Shown: positions 24,832 through 33,695 of the stretch, one piece after another
How positions within the stretch are numbered: the first letter of the stretch is position 1
How the letters are laid out: every line of letters begins with the position of its first letter
Source of the DNA: Bacteroidota bacterium
GTDB taxonomy: Bacteria; Bacteroidota; Ignavibacteria; Ignavibacteriales; Ignavibacteriaceae
Direction of reading: 5' to 3'
DNA length: 33,695 nt
Assembly (NCBI GenBank): GCA_022564295.1
Contig: JADFLR010000040.1
Span: forward strand, 1 to 33,695
The notes under the pieces: generated by a model
The model's database searches: none
What the model was told of the DNA's origin: nothing
What the model saw: the letters and a program-made list of their open reading frames with translations, nothing else
Made by a program: the position numbers and the translations under genes

Positions 24832-27800
24832 TTAAATTTCCGTTACAATATCTTCAAACTTTGCGTAATTAACTTTAACACCATCATCCAGATTAATTTC
24901 AATCTGTTTATCCGCGTAGTCTTTCATCAGTTTGTCATATTCTCTGCATTCAATTTCGCTGCTTCGTAAATCATCTAATTTCTTTGCTTCTGTTTTGGAT
25001 AATGATGATTCCCGTTTCTCTAACTCTGCGATTTCACTTCTTAAATAGTTTAAGTGTTTGAGCAAATAATTATTTCTTATCTTCTGAATAGTGAACTTGT
25101 TCATTCTGTGCATATAAACTAATACCTGGAAAGCACCGTAATCTGATGAGAACAACCAATAGATTGGTCTTTTCTTATATACTTTACAGTGATAGTACCA
25201 AAAGTCATCAACTAAATATTCTTCAAGATCTTGATCCAAACATTGCTGAATGAAGTTTATATTTTCCGTTAGAGTTTCTTCACCCCATACAACTTCTATA
25301 AAATGTTTTATTCTTAAGACGATATCATCTGAAAATCTTCCTTCGCTGCCCATCATCGGGATGATGCCGTCTTCATCTATTTCAAACTTTACTTCTTTCT
25401 TTCCGTTGTGGAGTGGTGATAATATTTTATATGCTTTTATTTCCTCATCTGATGGATTAGGATGTGCAATATGCAAACCGGGTTTATCTAACCTGTATCT
25501 GCCCATAAAGCAGCCAATTGCATAAGAAAGAAGCTGCCGTATTACTACATCTTTCTTTATAAACTTTTCTAATCCTCCTTCTCTTAACTTTGCAACATTT
25601 TTTTGAGCTTTTTCAAGTTTCTTAAAATCTAATTCGTCTTGTAGTATTGTTATTTCTTTAAGTGGGACTTCCGGAGTTAACTCACCCTGCAAACCGTATA
25701 TATCAATAAATATTTTATTTAACTCTTCTTCGTTCTGATGAAGCTGAAAGAAATCTTTTGAAGATTGAGAATTCCATTCTGAAAGCGAGTTGTTGATTGT
25801 TGTGTTTGAATTATTTATTAAAGGATTTAATTCAAAATCCCAAGAGGTTTCACTGGAGTCCCAATCTGTTTTTGCAATATTTATATTGGCTTTAGAAAAT
25901 TCATCAATAGAATCCTCCCAATTTGACGATTTTATAATTGGCAACGATGAAATGTTCCCTACTTGATAGTTCAGAGTAGGATTTAACATTTTTAATAACA
26001 TCGAAGTTATTTTAGAATTTAGAAAAGTTAAGAAATAACTTATATCATCTTCATTTGGGAATATTGATGGAGCCCCATTGTCAAAAATAAAACCATCAGG
26101 ATAAAATCTTACACCAAAGTCTCCAGATGAAACCAATCCCCAACTAATGGATTTATTAAAATAATTTTTACTATTTCTAAAGACGGCTTTTTTAGTGGAT
26201 TTTAATTTTTCGCCATTATTACGAAAAAATATTACAGCGTATTGATTACCATACCACTTTCTAAAGCTTCCAGCTTTATTATATGCAGAGTATCTTTTTT
26301 TACTCCCATTTAAGTCAATATTTTTTATTGAGACTTCATACCAATCTCTCAAATATGTTTTATTATCACCTGTTTGAAGACCAGCTGATGGAGGGTAATA
26401 ATCCCTTATTAGCTTATAACGACTAAATATTTCTTTTATAGTTTTACTTGCCCAATAAACAATAGGTGAACCTGGAATTTTAGAGAAATCGCTTTGCTTA
26501 ACATTGGAGAAAAATATTTTCGCTCCAAGCTCAGTTCCATCTTGTGGTATCTCATTAACCCCTTTTTCATCACGATAAAGATCGAAGTTATATTTATAAG
26601 AAGGTTTGTTCTTGCTGTATAAAAATAATTTCTTGATATCTTTGAAATAAATATGCTGAAAGTTTCGCCTATGTGGTCTAAAATATTGTCCTTTATGATT
26701 TAACTTAAATTCTTTTTTAATAACGAATGTAACTGAACCATAATCAATCCCAAATATACCTCTTCCCATATGAATGAGACTCAATATCGAATATTGAGAT
26801 AAATAAATTTTTCTAATTTCTTCAAATGAAATCAAGAATAACCAGGATGGCAAGTTAATTAAAGCAAAGTATCCCTGAGAAATTGTATGGTTTGGCAATA
26901 TCTCCATAAACACGGAAAATAAATCAGACTTTGAAACAGGATATCGACTATCTACATATTCTTTTAGAGGTTCATTCATATTTCTTTGACCCATATAAGG
27001 CGGGTTAGTAACAACAGAATGATATTTAGAGGCAAGGATAAGTATGATATCAATAAAAGGTTTTATCTTGTTATATATTATCTGTTCTTCAAAATCTAAA
27101 TCGTCCTTTTCTGCTTTATTCTTTAAGATGTGATAATGTTTATTTATAACATCTGTTACATCATTTTGCAGGTTTAAGATAAGTGTAGAACCAATATTTT
27201 TCCCCTGGTTTAATTCCTTTAATGCCCATTCAAGCTCGTCGGCATATTGTTTTGCATCTTCATCTAAAAATTTATAAATCTCTCCCTGTGTAAAAGTTGT
27301 TGCTTCAGGGAAGGAATAAACATTAGGCATTAAATCGGTTTTAAGTATTTCAGGATAGTAAGAGGCAGCTTTTATCAACACTGCAAAGTTTGCAAGCTGC
27401 GTTGCTCTATCATCTATATCAAGTCCGAAAAGGTTATTTTTTATTATGCTTTCTACTGCGTTGCGTGTACTGTAGCCTTCTTCCTTATACATCTGCATCA
27501 TCAAGTCAAATCCAACAACAAGAATATGCCCGGAGCCACACGCAGGATCTAGCAAAGTAAGTTGTGTAACGTTTTCTATTATTGGTTCAGGTTTGTAGTT
27601 TTCTTTATCGCTCGGCTCTACAAAATATTTCATCTCTTCTTGTAGTGGAGATTCAGGATGTTTATCTAACCAGATCCTACCCACTGTGTTCTCAACCATA
27701 TATTTTACTATCCATTTGGGGGTAAAGATTTGTGTAACGGCAGGTATATCTTCAGGTCGGGCTTTCTTCTTTTTCTTAAAGCTGGCAAACACTTCATCTT

Positions 27801-28467
27801 TTTTATCTGAGATATAAAACTGGTATAACCAGCCAATAAGCTCTACTTCTTTATAATCCTCCTCTTCAATAGCATCATTGTCATTTATCAGCTCAATTAT
27901 TCCTTCACCGAAAAGAAGATTTGTCGGAAGTAATAGCTCAGTGTAATCATCTAAATGCCCAAATATTCTATTTAGTAGTTTTTGGTTTCTGCAATACGCA
28001 GTTAGTAACAGCTCAAAAGCTTCTTCATCTTTACTTTCAACCAGATATTGATTAAGTAATTTTTTTTCCTCATCTCTGAGTTTACCTAATTCACCTTTCC
28101 TTGCTATTTGCAATATTACCGGGTCTTTCAATTCTTCAGAGACGTATTCATAAACCGGGTCTATGTATCCGTTTTTTGAGAGAATTTTTAAAGCAATTAG
28201 TCTATTAAACCAAGTGTATGCAGCTTCTTCTATTATATCATCAATAGTATGTCGGTGGAGAGCAGATTTTAAGCTCTCCCATTTTTTAGGAACGGTAGTA
28301 TCATTAAAAACCTCACCACGAAACATATAACCACCTTCAACCGGGGTAACATCTTCGGTTGCGTTTCCTTTATCATCTATTCCCCAATAAGCAATTCTTT
28401 GCTGAACTCCTTTTAGAAGAATTATCCGTGCTTTCTTAGCAAAGGTTTTTATTTTGTTAGTGTTCAT
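24832..28467 (-). CDS. pglX: BREX adenine-specific DNA methyltransferase PglX
   Basis: From the ATG at 28467 the protein has 1211 residues and begins MNTNKIKTFAKKARIILLKG, like known type 1 PglX proteins; a TTG nine bases upstream is less likely. Motifs of the N6-adenine methyltransferase family are present: TQIFTPKWIVKYMVEN (SAM-domain entry, about 245-260), motif I LLDPACGSGHILV (307-313 core) and motif IV NPPYMG (488-491 core). The C-terminal half (about 700-1211) probably carries target recognition and partner contacts. PglX modifies a non-palindromic host site so that BREX can tell self from phage DNA. The start lies 11 bp after the brxC stop and the nuclease gene follows by 14 bp. No frameshift is seen, although pglX often shows phase variation in other genomes. 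Confidence 0.95.
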   Translation of the reverse strand: MNTNKIKTFAKKARIILLKGVQQRIAYWGIDDKGNATEDVTPVEGGYMFRGEVFNDTTVPKKWESLKSALHRHTIDDIIEEAAYTWFNRLIALKILSKNGYIDPVYEYVSEELKDPVILQIARKGELGKLRDEEKKLLNQYLVESKDEEAFELLLTAYCRNQKLLNRIFGHLDDYTELLLPTNLLFGEGIIELINDNDAIEEEDYKEVELIGWLYQFYISDKKDEVFASFKKKKKARPEDIPAVTQIFTPKWIVKYMVENTVGRIWLDKHPESPLQEEMKYFVEPSDKENYKPEPIIENVTQLTLLDPACGSGHILVVGFDLMMQMYKEEGYSTRNAVESIIKNNLFGLDIDDRATQLANFAVLIKAASYYPEILKTDLMPNVYSFPEATTFTQGEIYKFLDEDAKQYADELEWALKELNQGKNIGSTLILNLQNDVTDVINKHYHILKNKAEKDDLDFEEQIIYNKIKPFIDIILILASKYHSVVTNPPYMGQRNMNEPLKEYVDSRYPVSKSDLFSVFMEILPNHTISQGYFALINLPSWLFLISFEEIRKIYLSQYSILSLIHMGRGIFGIDYGSVTFVIKKEFKLNHKGQYFRPHRRNFQHIYFKDIKKLFLYSKNKPSYKYNFDLYRDEKGVNEIPQDGTELGAKIFFSNVKQSDFSKIPGSPIVYWASKTIKEIFSRYKLIRDYYPPSAGLQTGDNKTYLRDWYEVSIKNIDLNGSKKRYSAYNKAGSFRKWYGNQYAVIFFRNNGEKLKSTKKAVFRNSKNYFNKSISWGLVSSGDFGVRFYPDGFIFDNGAPSIFPNEDDISYFLTFLNSKITSMLLKMLNPTLNYQVGNISSLPIIKSSNWEDSIDEFSKANINIAKTDWDSSETSWDFELNPLINNSNTTINNSLSEWNSQSSKDFFQLHQNEEELNKIFIDIYGLQGELTPEVPLKEITILQDELDFKKLEKAQKNVAKLREGGLEKFIKKDVVIRQLLSYAIGCFMGRYRLDKPGLHIAHPNPSDEEIKAYKILSPLHNGKKEVKFEIDEDGIIPMMGSEGRFSDDIVLRIKHFIEVVWGEETLTENINFIQQCLDQDLEEYLVDDFWYYHCKVYKKRPIYWLFSSDYGAFQVLVYMHRMNKFTIQKIRNNYLLKHLNYLRSEIAELEKRESSLSKTEAKKLDDLRSSEIECREYDKLMKDYADKQIEINLDDGVKVNYAKFEDIVTEI

Positions 28468-28478
28468 TAAATACAATT

Positions 28479-31400
28479 CTATTTGATTATAAGAATTTTA
28501 TTCTCTTTAAGTTTTTCCAATAATCGTTTACGAAGTTCTGATAAATATTTGTCAAGGTCATCTTCATTCTGAATAACTGCTTGCAGATCGGTAATCACTT
28601 CTGTTTCCTGTTTTGATTTGCCTTCCTTTTTTGTTTTATAGTTGATAATAGATTGAATACTTTTTGCTCTAAAGTCACCAGATTGTGAAATAAGAAGTTT
28701 AAGGTTAGAAATATTTATTTCGTTTAGGATTACTTTTAGTTTAGATTCCTTGGGTTGATAAGCTTCAGATATATCTTTAATATTCAACTGCTTAGATTGT
28801 TTATCCAAATCTTTATATATCACCTCATAGGTTTTTTCAGCATCTTCTTTAAGTTTTTCTATCAGTGATTTAAGACTTTTAGACAGTTCCTTATAAATCG
28901 TACTTATCTGTGGGAATTTATCTCCCGGCATATCGTCTTTACTGAAATATTCTACAAGTATCTCACCTTTACTTTCTTCAGCTTCATCAAGTGAATCGAA
29001 GTTAATCTGATTCTCTAATGTAAATTTTCTTATTGTGCCATATCGTTCCAAGTGATCATTAATGAAATCCTCAAGTTCTTTGCAATTATCGTGATAGTTT
29101 TTAAGCGATTCATCAAACTTCAAAAGATGATCAAATAACGCTTTGGGATCTCTGATATCCTGAATTTTTATTAATGCTTTAGAAAAATCATTAAAATGTT
29201 TTCCGAAGGGTGCTTCGCCAAAATAGGTATCGCTCAATTTTGAGTAATGTTCAACTTTAAATTCAACATTCTTTTTTATCTCCTCAACTAAAGCAAATGC
29301 ATCATTATCTTCTTTCAAATCCTGGTTAAATATTTGCCTGAATGCTTTTCTTACATCTTTAATTTTATCTTTCCCAAACTCTTCTTGTGGCTTAATTACT
29401 ATTGCATTGCGTTCACTAAGCTTAAGTGCTTTTTCAACAAATGAATTTATATCAATTAAATCACTGCGCCATTCAAATTTTCTTTTACCTTTCTTAAATA
29501 GTTTTATCAGGATATTTATAGTTGCGGTGTCCTTCCATCCATAAGGCGGTTTTTGGAATTGATTTGTAACATCGGCAACAGTGATGGAATCGCCAATATT
29601 ATCAATATACGAGTTAACAAGAATTTCTGCTTCTGCTAAGTTATTATCCGTTGAAAGCTGAGGATCTGCTGCAGATTTTTTAAGATCATCATTTGTTTTG
29701 GCATAAGAGTTTACCAGGTGATTCTTCTTGTAAATTTCTCCTAAATGCTTTTCAACAGCGTTATTAAATCTCTCTGTCGGAGATGAACCGGTAATATCGG
29801 AAGATTTTATTATTTGTTGATTTGATATGAATGGAGTTGCATTAAATTTATCATTAAATCTTTTTCTTAAGTCTTCAGCAAGTTTATTGCTTTGATCACG
29901 AAATTTCTCTATAGCCCTTTTACGTGTTCCGATTGCTGAATCAGCATTCATACGGATGAATTTTTCTGTTTTTACAAAATGTTCAAAGTCTTTTCGGAAA
30001 GCAGTATCATTAACAAACCAATCATTCACACAACAAACCAAATCATTTTTATTTGTGCTTAATGCTTTAACATTTGGTTCTGTTTTATCAAACACGGAAA
30101 CCAGTATATTTATTTCACCACTTCTATAAATTTCTTTATCATCGAGATTTAGTGACATAGAAAAATTGTTGTTCCCGAAGGTTACTTTCCTTTGAAAACG
30201 GATAGATTTTTCAAATATATCGGAGTTAAAATAGGTTAGTCTATCATCAACTGTAATTGTAGTGTTATTTATCTGCTTGGCAACATCAATTTCATCTTCT
30301 TTATAAAAGTTGTATCTCTCATCTTCTTTATAAATAATAGTTTTTTCAACAAGCAGATCCAGAATCTTTTGAATCTTATTCTGTAGCTCAAGTCTGTTGA
30401 CATCTGGTTTATTAAGAAGAAGAAGGACCAGATTATCAATGTTTGGCGGAAAAGTTAATTTCTTCGTGTCGCTAATATTGGAGATCATAAATAGGGTGTG
30501 AACAACTTTACGGGCAAATTTATTATTGTTAATATCATCTATGCTATAAACAGGATCTAAAATATTATTTGCCTGGTGCGTTAACTCAATTTTGAATTGA
30601 TCGTTAAAAAATGAATCGAAAGTAATAAACGAACCAACGTCAACATCCTTAAATAATTTTGCAGTAAAATGAGTAATACCAATGATTGATCTCTCACTAT
30701 CCCTAAAATGTTTACTAGCGTATCCTAGATTATGAAAATTCTCAAACACGTCGGATATCAATTTGAACTGGTAAGGGACAAACGGATATGAAAGGACAAA
30801 TTCATCTTTGTTTTCAAAACCACGATAACGATCGTGAGAGAAAATAAACTGGTTTTCAATCTCCTCTTTGTTCTTTTTATAAAAATCCGTAAGCACTTTA
30901 ACACCATCGGAATTTTTATCAAGTAATCTTTTTTGAGTTATGAATGTTGTATTTTGGCTTTCGAGGGATATTCTAGTTTCAAACCTCCCAAGAATCTTCC
31001 CAAAATCTTTACTTGTTCCTTGCGCTTCTTCCATTAATCCTTCTAATGTTTGTTGAGCAGTGCAAGTAAGCCAGATTTTATTATCGCACTTTGCACCAAC
31101 CTCTTCTATAATAGTCTGAAGGTTCAGCAGCAAATTTGCGTTTGATCCTATATACTGGCTAATTTCATCTACTAAAAATATCAAGCGATAATTATCTGGT
31201 TTAGCAGCAAGATACTCTACAAATTCAGGAATTAAATGATCAGCAATAGTGATATCATCTGGTTTTTTCAATTTCTCTCTCATTGAATCCACGTCAAGAG
31301 AGTTATCGAGTTCCTTTGCAATTTTTAATACGTCATTCAGTTTCAGTGAAGCAATTTGTGTGGCTTTTGATTCCCAGTCAGCTTTTAATTTTTCTTTTAT

Positions 31401-31964
31401 CTGTTTTTTGAATCTGTCAAATAATCCTTCATTATCAAGGTGCTTTTCTAATAAAAGAGCAAGTGGGATGTTTGTGCTGTTATATCCTCGAAATGCATTG
31501 AATTGATTGAAAAATATTTTAGTAATCTTTTCCTTTTCATCTCTTTGTCCGGAAACAGCATCAATGTTAAAGATTATTGTGGCCGGGTTAATCTTTTCAA
31601 TCTTTTTCTGCAAGCTTTTAATATTACCAGGTGAAGCTTCTGAGAGCGGATCTTTACTTGATTTTACTTCTTCTAAATAATGCTCAAAAGCTTTTTTAGA
31701 ATATTTTGGCCAAAAGCAATAAAAGATGTATTTAATAAAATGCGATTTACCTGAACCATAAAATCCATTTATCCAGATACCTGTTTTATCCTGTTTGCTG
31801 TTAATAAAATTATCCAGGTACTTATATAAATTCTCAATAATAGTTTGTGTAAAGACATACTCATCAATCTCTGAGTTTACGGTAATATCATCCTGCTTGC
31901 TAACTACTACTGCAGGATTGATTTGTCTTTCAATATCTTTCTGAAATAGTTCTTTAATTTTCAT
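28479..31964 (-). CDS. brxC: BREX large ATPase BrxC
   Basis: The protein has 1161 residues, a usual length for BrxC (DUF6079/PglY-like ATPase). Walker A is GFYGSGKSH at 67-75 and Walker B LIFLVDEIS at 261-269 (D266, E267). A long helical, coiled-coil-rich C-terminal region follows, with many charged heptads at about 690-790 and 1000-1161. BrxC is required for both modification and restriction in type 1 BREX and forms part of the core complex with PglX, PglZ and BrxB. The gene starts 7 bp after brxB and ends 11 bp before the pglX start. It is intact, with no unusual codon use visible. Confidence 0.95.
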   Translation of the reverse strand: MKIKELFQKDIERQINPAVVVSKQDDITVNSEIDEYVFTQTIIENLYKYLDNFINSKQDKTGIWINGFYGSGKSHFIKYIFYCFWPKYSKKAFEHYLEEVKSSKDPLSEASPGNIKSLQKKIEKINPATIIFNIDAVSGQRDEKEKITKIFFNQFNAFRGYNSTNIPLALLLEKHLDNEGLFDRFKKQIKEKLKADWESKATQIASLKLNDVLKIAKELDNSLDVDSMREKLKKPDDITIADHLIPEFVEYLAAKPDNYRLIFLVDEISQYIGSNANLLLNLQTIIEEVGAKCDNKIWLTCTAQQTLEGLMEEAQGTSKDFGKILGRFETRISLESQNTTFITQKRLLDKNSDGVKVLTDFYKKNKEEIENQFIFSHDRYRGFENKDEFVLSYPFVPYQFKLISDVFENFHNLGYASKHFRDSERSIIGITHFTAKLFKDVDVGSFITFDSFFNDQFKIELTHQANNILDPVYSIDDINNNKFARKVVHTLFMISNISDTKKLTFPPNIDNLVLLLLNKPDVNRLELQNKIQKILDLLVEKTIIYKEDERYNFYKEDEIDVAKQINNTTITVDDRLTYFNSDIFEKSIRFQRKVTFGNNNFSMSLNLDDKEIYRSGEINILVSVFDKTEPNVKALSTNKNDLVCCVNDWFVNDTAFRKDFEHFVKTEKFIRMNADSAIGTRKRAIEKFRDQSNKLAEDLRKRFNDKFNATPFISNQQIIKSSDITGSSPTERFNNAVEKHLGEIYKKNHLVNSYAKTNDDLKKSAADPQLSTDNNLAEAEILVNSYIDNIGDSITVADVTNQFQKPPYGWKDTATINILIKLFKKGKRKFEWRSDLIDINSFVEKALKLSERNAIVIKPQEEFGKDKIKDVRKAFRQIFNQDLKEDNDAFALVEEIKKNVEFKVEHYSKLSDTYFGEAPFGKHFNDFSKALIKIQDIRDPKALFDHLLKFDESLKNYHDNCKELEDFINDHLERYGTIRKFTLENQINFDSLDEAEESKGEILVEYFSKDDMPGDKFPQISTIYKELSKSLKSLIEKLKEDAEKTYEVIYKDLDKQSKQLNIKDISEAYQPKESKLKVILNEINISNLKLLISQSGDFRAKSIQSIINYKTKKEGKSKQETEVITDLQAVIQNEDDLDKYLSELRKRLLEKLKENKILIIK

Positions 31965-31971
31965 AATAAAC

Positions 31972-32571
31972 TCATTTATTTAGTAATGACGCGCGATAAA
32001 TTGACTCGTGATTAATTTCGTTAAAAAGATAAAAGTGATTATTCTCATATTTGCCAGGATAAAAGACCACAATCTTATAACCACCGCCGCTTACATATTC
32101 TTCAAATCTTTTTAGGAATTCGCTTGCGCTTAAATAAGGGAAGATAGAACCGAAGCCTTGTACAAGAACATAAACTTTTTTGTATTTGCTTGGAAGCTGA
32201 AAATGAACTCTTATTTTCTCATCGATACGTTTTAGAAATTCAATACTATCGGCAACATTTTTTAAGTTTTCTCCTGCTTCGGTAGCACTTTCTTCTTTTT
32301 CCTGTTTTATAAATAAATCAAAAAGAGATTCATCTCCCAATTTTTCCGTCATTAAATGATCAATAAATTCTGTGTAAATATTAATAACCATACACTCTTG
32401 AAAAATATCAGGACGAATTAATCTATCTTTAAGCTCTAAGATTTCTTTGCGGATTTGATATTCTTTTTGCGGTTCATAACAGTATATATAGGCTGGGAAA
32501 AACATGTTCCCTGTATCGGGGTTTTGGAATTCTCTTCTGGAGAGTTCCTCAAATAGATAAGATAGTTTCAT
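31972..32571 (-). CDS. brxB: BREX protein BrxB (DUF1788)
   Basis: The protein has 199 residues, typical for BrxB. It starts MKLSYLFEELSRREFQNPDT and includes CMVINIYTEFIDHLM and YVLVQGFGSIFPYLSASEFL, with the closing strand GGGYKIVVFYPGKYENNHFYLF seen in the DUF1788 family. The reaction is unknown; in type 1 BREX it is an essential core component thought to bridge PglZ and BrxC. Its ATG overlaps the brxA stop by 4 bp (ATGA) and brxC follows after 7 bp. The small size and position between brxA and brxC support the call. Confidence 0.93.
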   Translation of the reverse strand: MKLSYLFEELSRREFQNPDTGNMFFPAYIYCYEPQKEYQIRKEILELKDRLIRPDIFQECMVINIYTEFIDHLMTEKLGDESLFDLFIKQEKEESATEAGENLKNVADSIEFLKRIDEKIRVHFQLPSKYKKVYVLVQGFGSIFPYLSASEFLKRFEEYVSGGGYKIVVFYPGKYENNHFYLFNEINHESIYRASLLNK

Positions 32572-33191
32572 AATGTCTCAATTATTATTTCCCGTTGTTC
32601 TTTATTTAATAATGCAAGTTCTAAAAACCAGAGATCATCAACCTGAATGAAAAATCTCCAAAAATGATTAGATGCTTCAAGAGAATTTAATTTATTGCCA
32701 GTTAACAAACCGGATTCTTTTAACATCCTTTGGATTACCTGGATAACTTTAGCACTGGTTGTTTTAGACCACATTTCTATTTCAGGGTGTTCTGTAGATT
32801 TTTTATCAAGAAATATTTCTATATCTCTTTCTTCAAAATCTCTTTTTAAGCTTTTCCATTTATTCAAAATTACTTCTCTCATAAAATCAGCAATCAACGG
32901 ATAAGTTTTAACCACAGCATAAAACATCAAAATTTTTCTTTCAGCTTGTACTGAACTTTCAAACATCTGCCAGACTGATTTATCAACAGACTTATTTCTT
33001 TTTCTTATTTCTTGTAAAACTCTTTTTCTTGCTGATTCTGAATTAATTTTAATGATATTTTTATTAATTATCTCAGAACGTTTTTCTTCAATTTCGTCAT
33101 TTAGAAGAAAGCTTAGCACGCGTGTAATTTCATCAAGTAACAATGAACCCGCAGTAAAAGAAGCAGAATATTTGGTTATAGTTTGATTCAT
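32568..33191 (-). CDS. brxA: BREX protein BrxA (DUF1819)
   Basis: The protein has 207 residues. The N-terminus KYSASFTAGSLLLDEITRVL fits the DUF1819/BrxA family pattern (YSxxFTAGxLLxxE). The fold is a small helical, winged-helix-bearing protein that can bind DNA; its exact job in BREX is not settled. It is the first gene of the operon, and the promoter should lie in 33192-33326, where an inverted repeat is found (33265-33313). There is no WYL-type BrxR regulator gene next to it in the window. The stop overlaps the brxB start, so the two are translationally coupled. Confidence 0.92.
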   Translation of the reverse strand: MNQTITKYSASFTAGSLLLDEITRVLSFLLNDEIEEKRSEIINKNIIKINSESARKRVLQEIRKRNKSVDKSVWQMFESSVQAERKILMFYAVVKTYPLIADFMREVILNKWKSLKRDFEERDIEIFLDKKSTEHPEIEMWSKTTSAKVIQVIQRMLKESGLLTGNKLNSLEASNHFWRFFIQVDDLWFLELALLNKEQREIIIETL

Positions 33192-33257
33192 TTTAAAATT
33201 ATAATATTGCTGTTAATTATTCTTAGCCACCAAATCGGCACCCATCTAAAAATAATA

Positions 33258-33313
33258 TTATCCGGGATAAACCCCCTCCAGATATTAGGAAAGTAAATGA
33301 AGGGTGTTTATCC
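33258..33313. promoter_or_regulatory. Inverted repeats upstream of brxA
   Basis: GGATAAACCCCC (33265-33276) is mirrored by GGGTGTTTATCC (33302-33313) with one mismatch and a 25-nt spacer. TTATCC-G-GGATAA (33258-33270) is also a perfect 6+1+6 palindrome, giving three TTATCC-type half-sites. It lies 67-133 bp before the brxA start and between the two outward-facing starts at 33191 and 33327. It could be an operator; as a terminator it lacks a T-run. Confidence 0.45.
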
Positions 33314-33326
33314 TAATCATACAACA

Positions 33327-33446
33327 ATGTCATTTAAAAATAAGGAATCTCAATCAATTCATCTAATAAAAGTCAAAGAACTAATTAGTCAATTGATTGA
33401 GAAGTTATATCAGGAACAAAGGATCTCTCCTGGAAGCAAAAAATAA
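33327..33446 (+). CDS. Short reading frame, 39 codons, divergent from brxA (doubtful)
   Basis: ATG at 33327 to TAA at 33446. The product begins MSFKNKESQSIHLIKVKELI and ends in a basic tail (RISPGSKK). It could form one amphipathic helix (KVKELISQLIEKLYQEQ). It stops one base before the stop of the convergent cyclase gene, a spacing more typical of real genes than of chance. No family is recognised and no clear ribosome binding site is seen. Confidence 0.35.
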   Translation: MSFKNKESQSIHLIKVKELISQLIEKLYQEQRISPGSKK

Positions 33447-33447
33447 T

Positions 33448-33693
33448 TTACAATGTATAGAGCATCACTTTTTGCTCCTTGCCGCGAAGCTCCATATCTC
33501 CTATCTTCTTCGGCTCGTATGTACCGTTTTGGAGTTTAAGTTTTTCCAATAAATAATTTGATAATAAAATATTCACACCCAATTCATTGCATTTCTGTTG
33601 AATTCTGGCTGTGGTATTTAGCACATCTCCCGAAAATACAATGTCCCGTTTAACCACCCCGATTTCACCAGCCATAACATAACCATAATGCAG
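33448..33693 (-). CDS. Class III adenylate/guanylate cyclase, C-terminal end (cut by window edge)
   Basis: The frame is open to the right edge, so the start is outside the window; the ATG at 33675 is internal. Visible parts of the cyclase domain are LHYGYVMAGEIG, the segment KRDIVFSGDVLNTTARIQ with transition-state Asn and Arg (LNTTAR) and an Asp at the usual substrate-selecting position (RDIVFSGD), then NILLSNYLLEKL and the closing MELRGKEQKVMLYTL. It differs from the cyclase at 8942-10243, which has Val at that Asp position. The gene lies upstream of the BREX operon on the same strand with a 256-bp gap, so co-transcription is possible but not shown. Confidence 0.85.
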   Translation of the reverse strand: MHYGYVMAGEIGVVKRDIVFSGDVLNTTARIQQKCNELGVNILLSNYLLEKLKLQNGTYEPKKIGDMELRGKEQKVMLYTL

Positions 33694-33695
33694 TC

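Noticed and set aside
28468-28476. TTG start for pglX nine bases upstream
   Set aside because: The ATG at 28467 gives the MNTNxIK start typical of PglX.
19118-33191. Other defence types (DISARM, Pgl/type 2 BREX)
   Set aside because: brxA, brxB, brxC and brxL are all present; there is no PglW kinase, PglY/PglXI set, or DISARM helicase/phospholipase gene.
1-33695. tRNA genes, integrase or attachment sites that would define a mobile island
   Set aside because: None could be recognised in the sequence on either strand; island borders cannot be drawn from this window.

Overview
The window looks like chromosome from an AT-rich, Gram-negative member of the Bacteroidota/Ignavibacteriota side of the tree. 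Two long exported proteins end in near-identical type IX secretion (T9SS) sorting domains with the NYPNPFNP-type motif common in Ignavibacteria. Several genes lack an obvious Shine-Dalgarno site. The assignment rests on protein style only; there is no rRNA or tRNA here.

Layout. 1-1009: end of a NarL-type sensor kinase and its response regulator. 1048-5821 (minus): a POT-family peptide transporter and a 1100-residue T9SS protein combining five propeller-like repeats, a CSLREA motif and a parallel beta-helix. 6431-8822 (plus): a DUF2071 protein, an AHSA1/SRPBCC protein and a threonine/serine dehydratase-like PLP enzyme. 8942-11118 (minus): a compact operon of two small split-barrel flavin-binding-type proteins followed by a GAF-domain class III nucleotide cyclase. 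11453-19117: a patchwork of a small unknown gene, a kinase/aminotransferase fusion gene, a sialidase-like T9SS protein, a small lipoprotein and many decayed gene pieces.

The decayed pieces are ORF6N-domain genes at up to four sites, the 3' end of a glutamate dehydrogenase gene, a possible type I methyltransferase tail, a 199-bp second copy of the aminotransferase 5' end, and a twice-occurring unknown C-terminus whose copies differ only at silent sites. They suggest an area of repeated duplication, insertion and loss.

19118-33191 (minus) is a complete type 1 BREX phage-defence operon in the order brxA, brxB, brxC, pglX, (DUF1016 nuclease), pglZ, brxL. All junctions are tight (4-bp overlaps or gaps of no more than about 14 bp), so it is probably one transcription unit. 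PglX would mark host DNA. BrxC, PglZ, BrxA and BrxB are core factors. BrxL is the AAA+ effector. Two features stand out. BrxL ends in a phospholipase-D-like domain of the MIT_C type where the Lon-like domain is normally found. A PD-(D/E)XK nuclease of the DUF1016/YhcG family sits inside the operon. Upstream of brxA lie an inverted repeat and a possible 39-codon reading frame, then the end of a second cyclase gene at the right edge.
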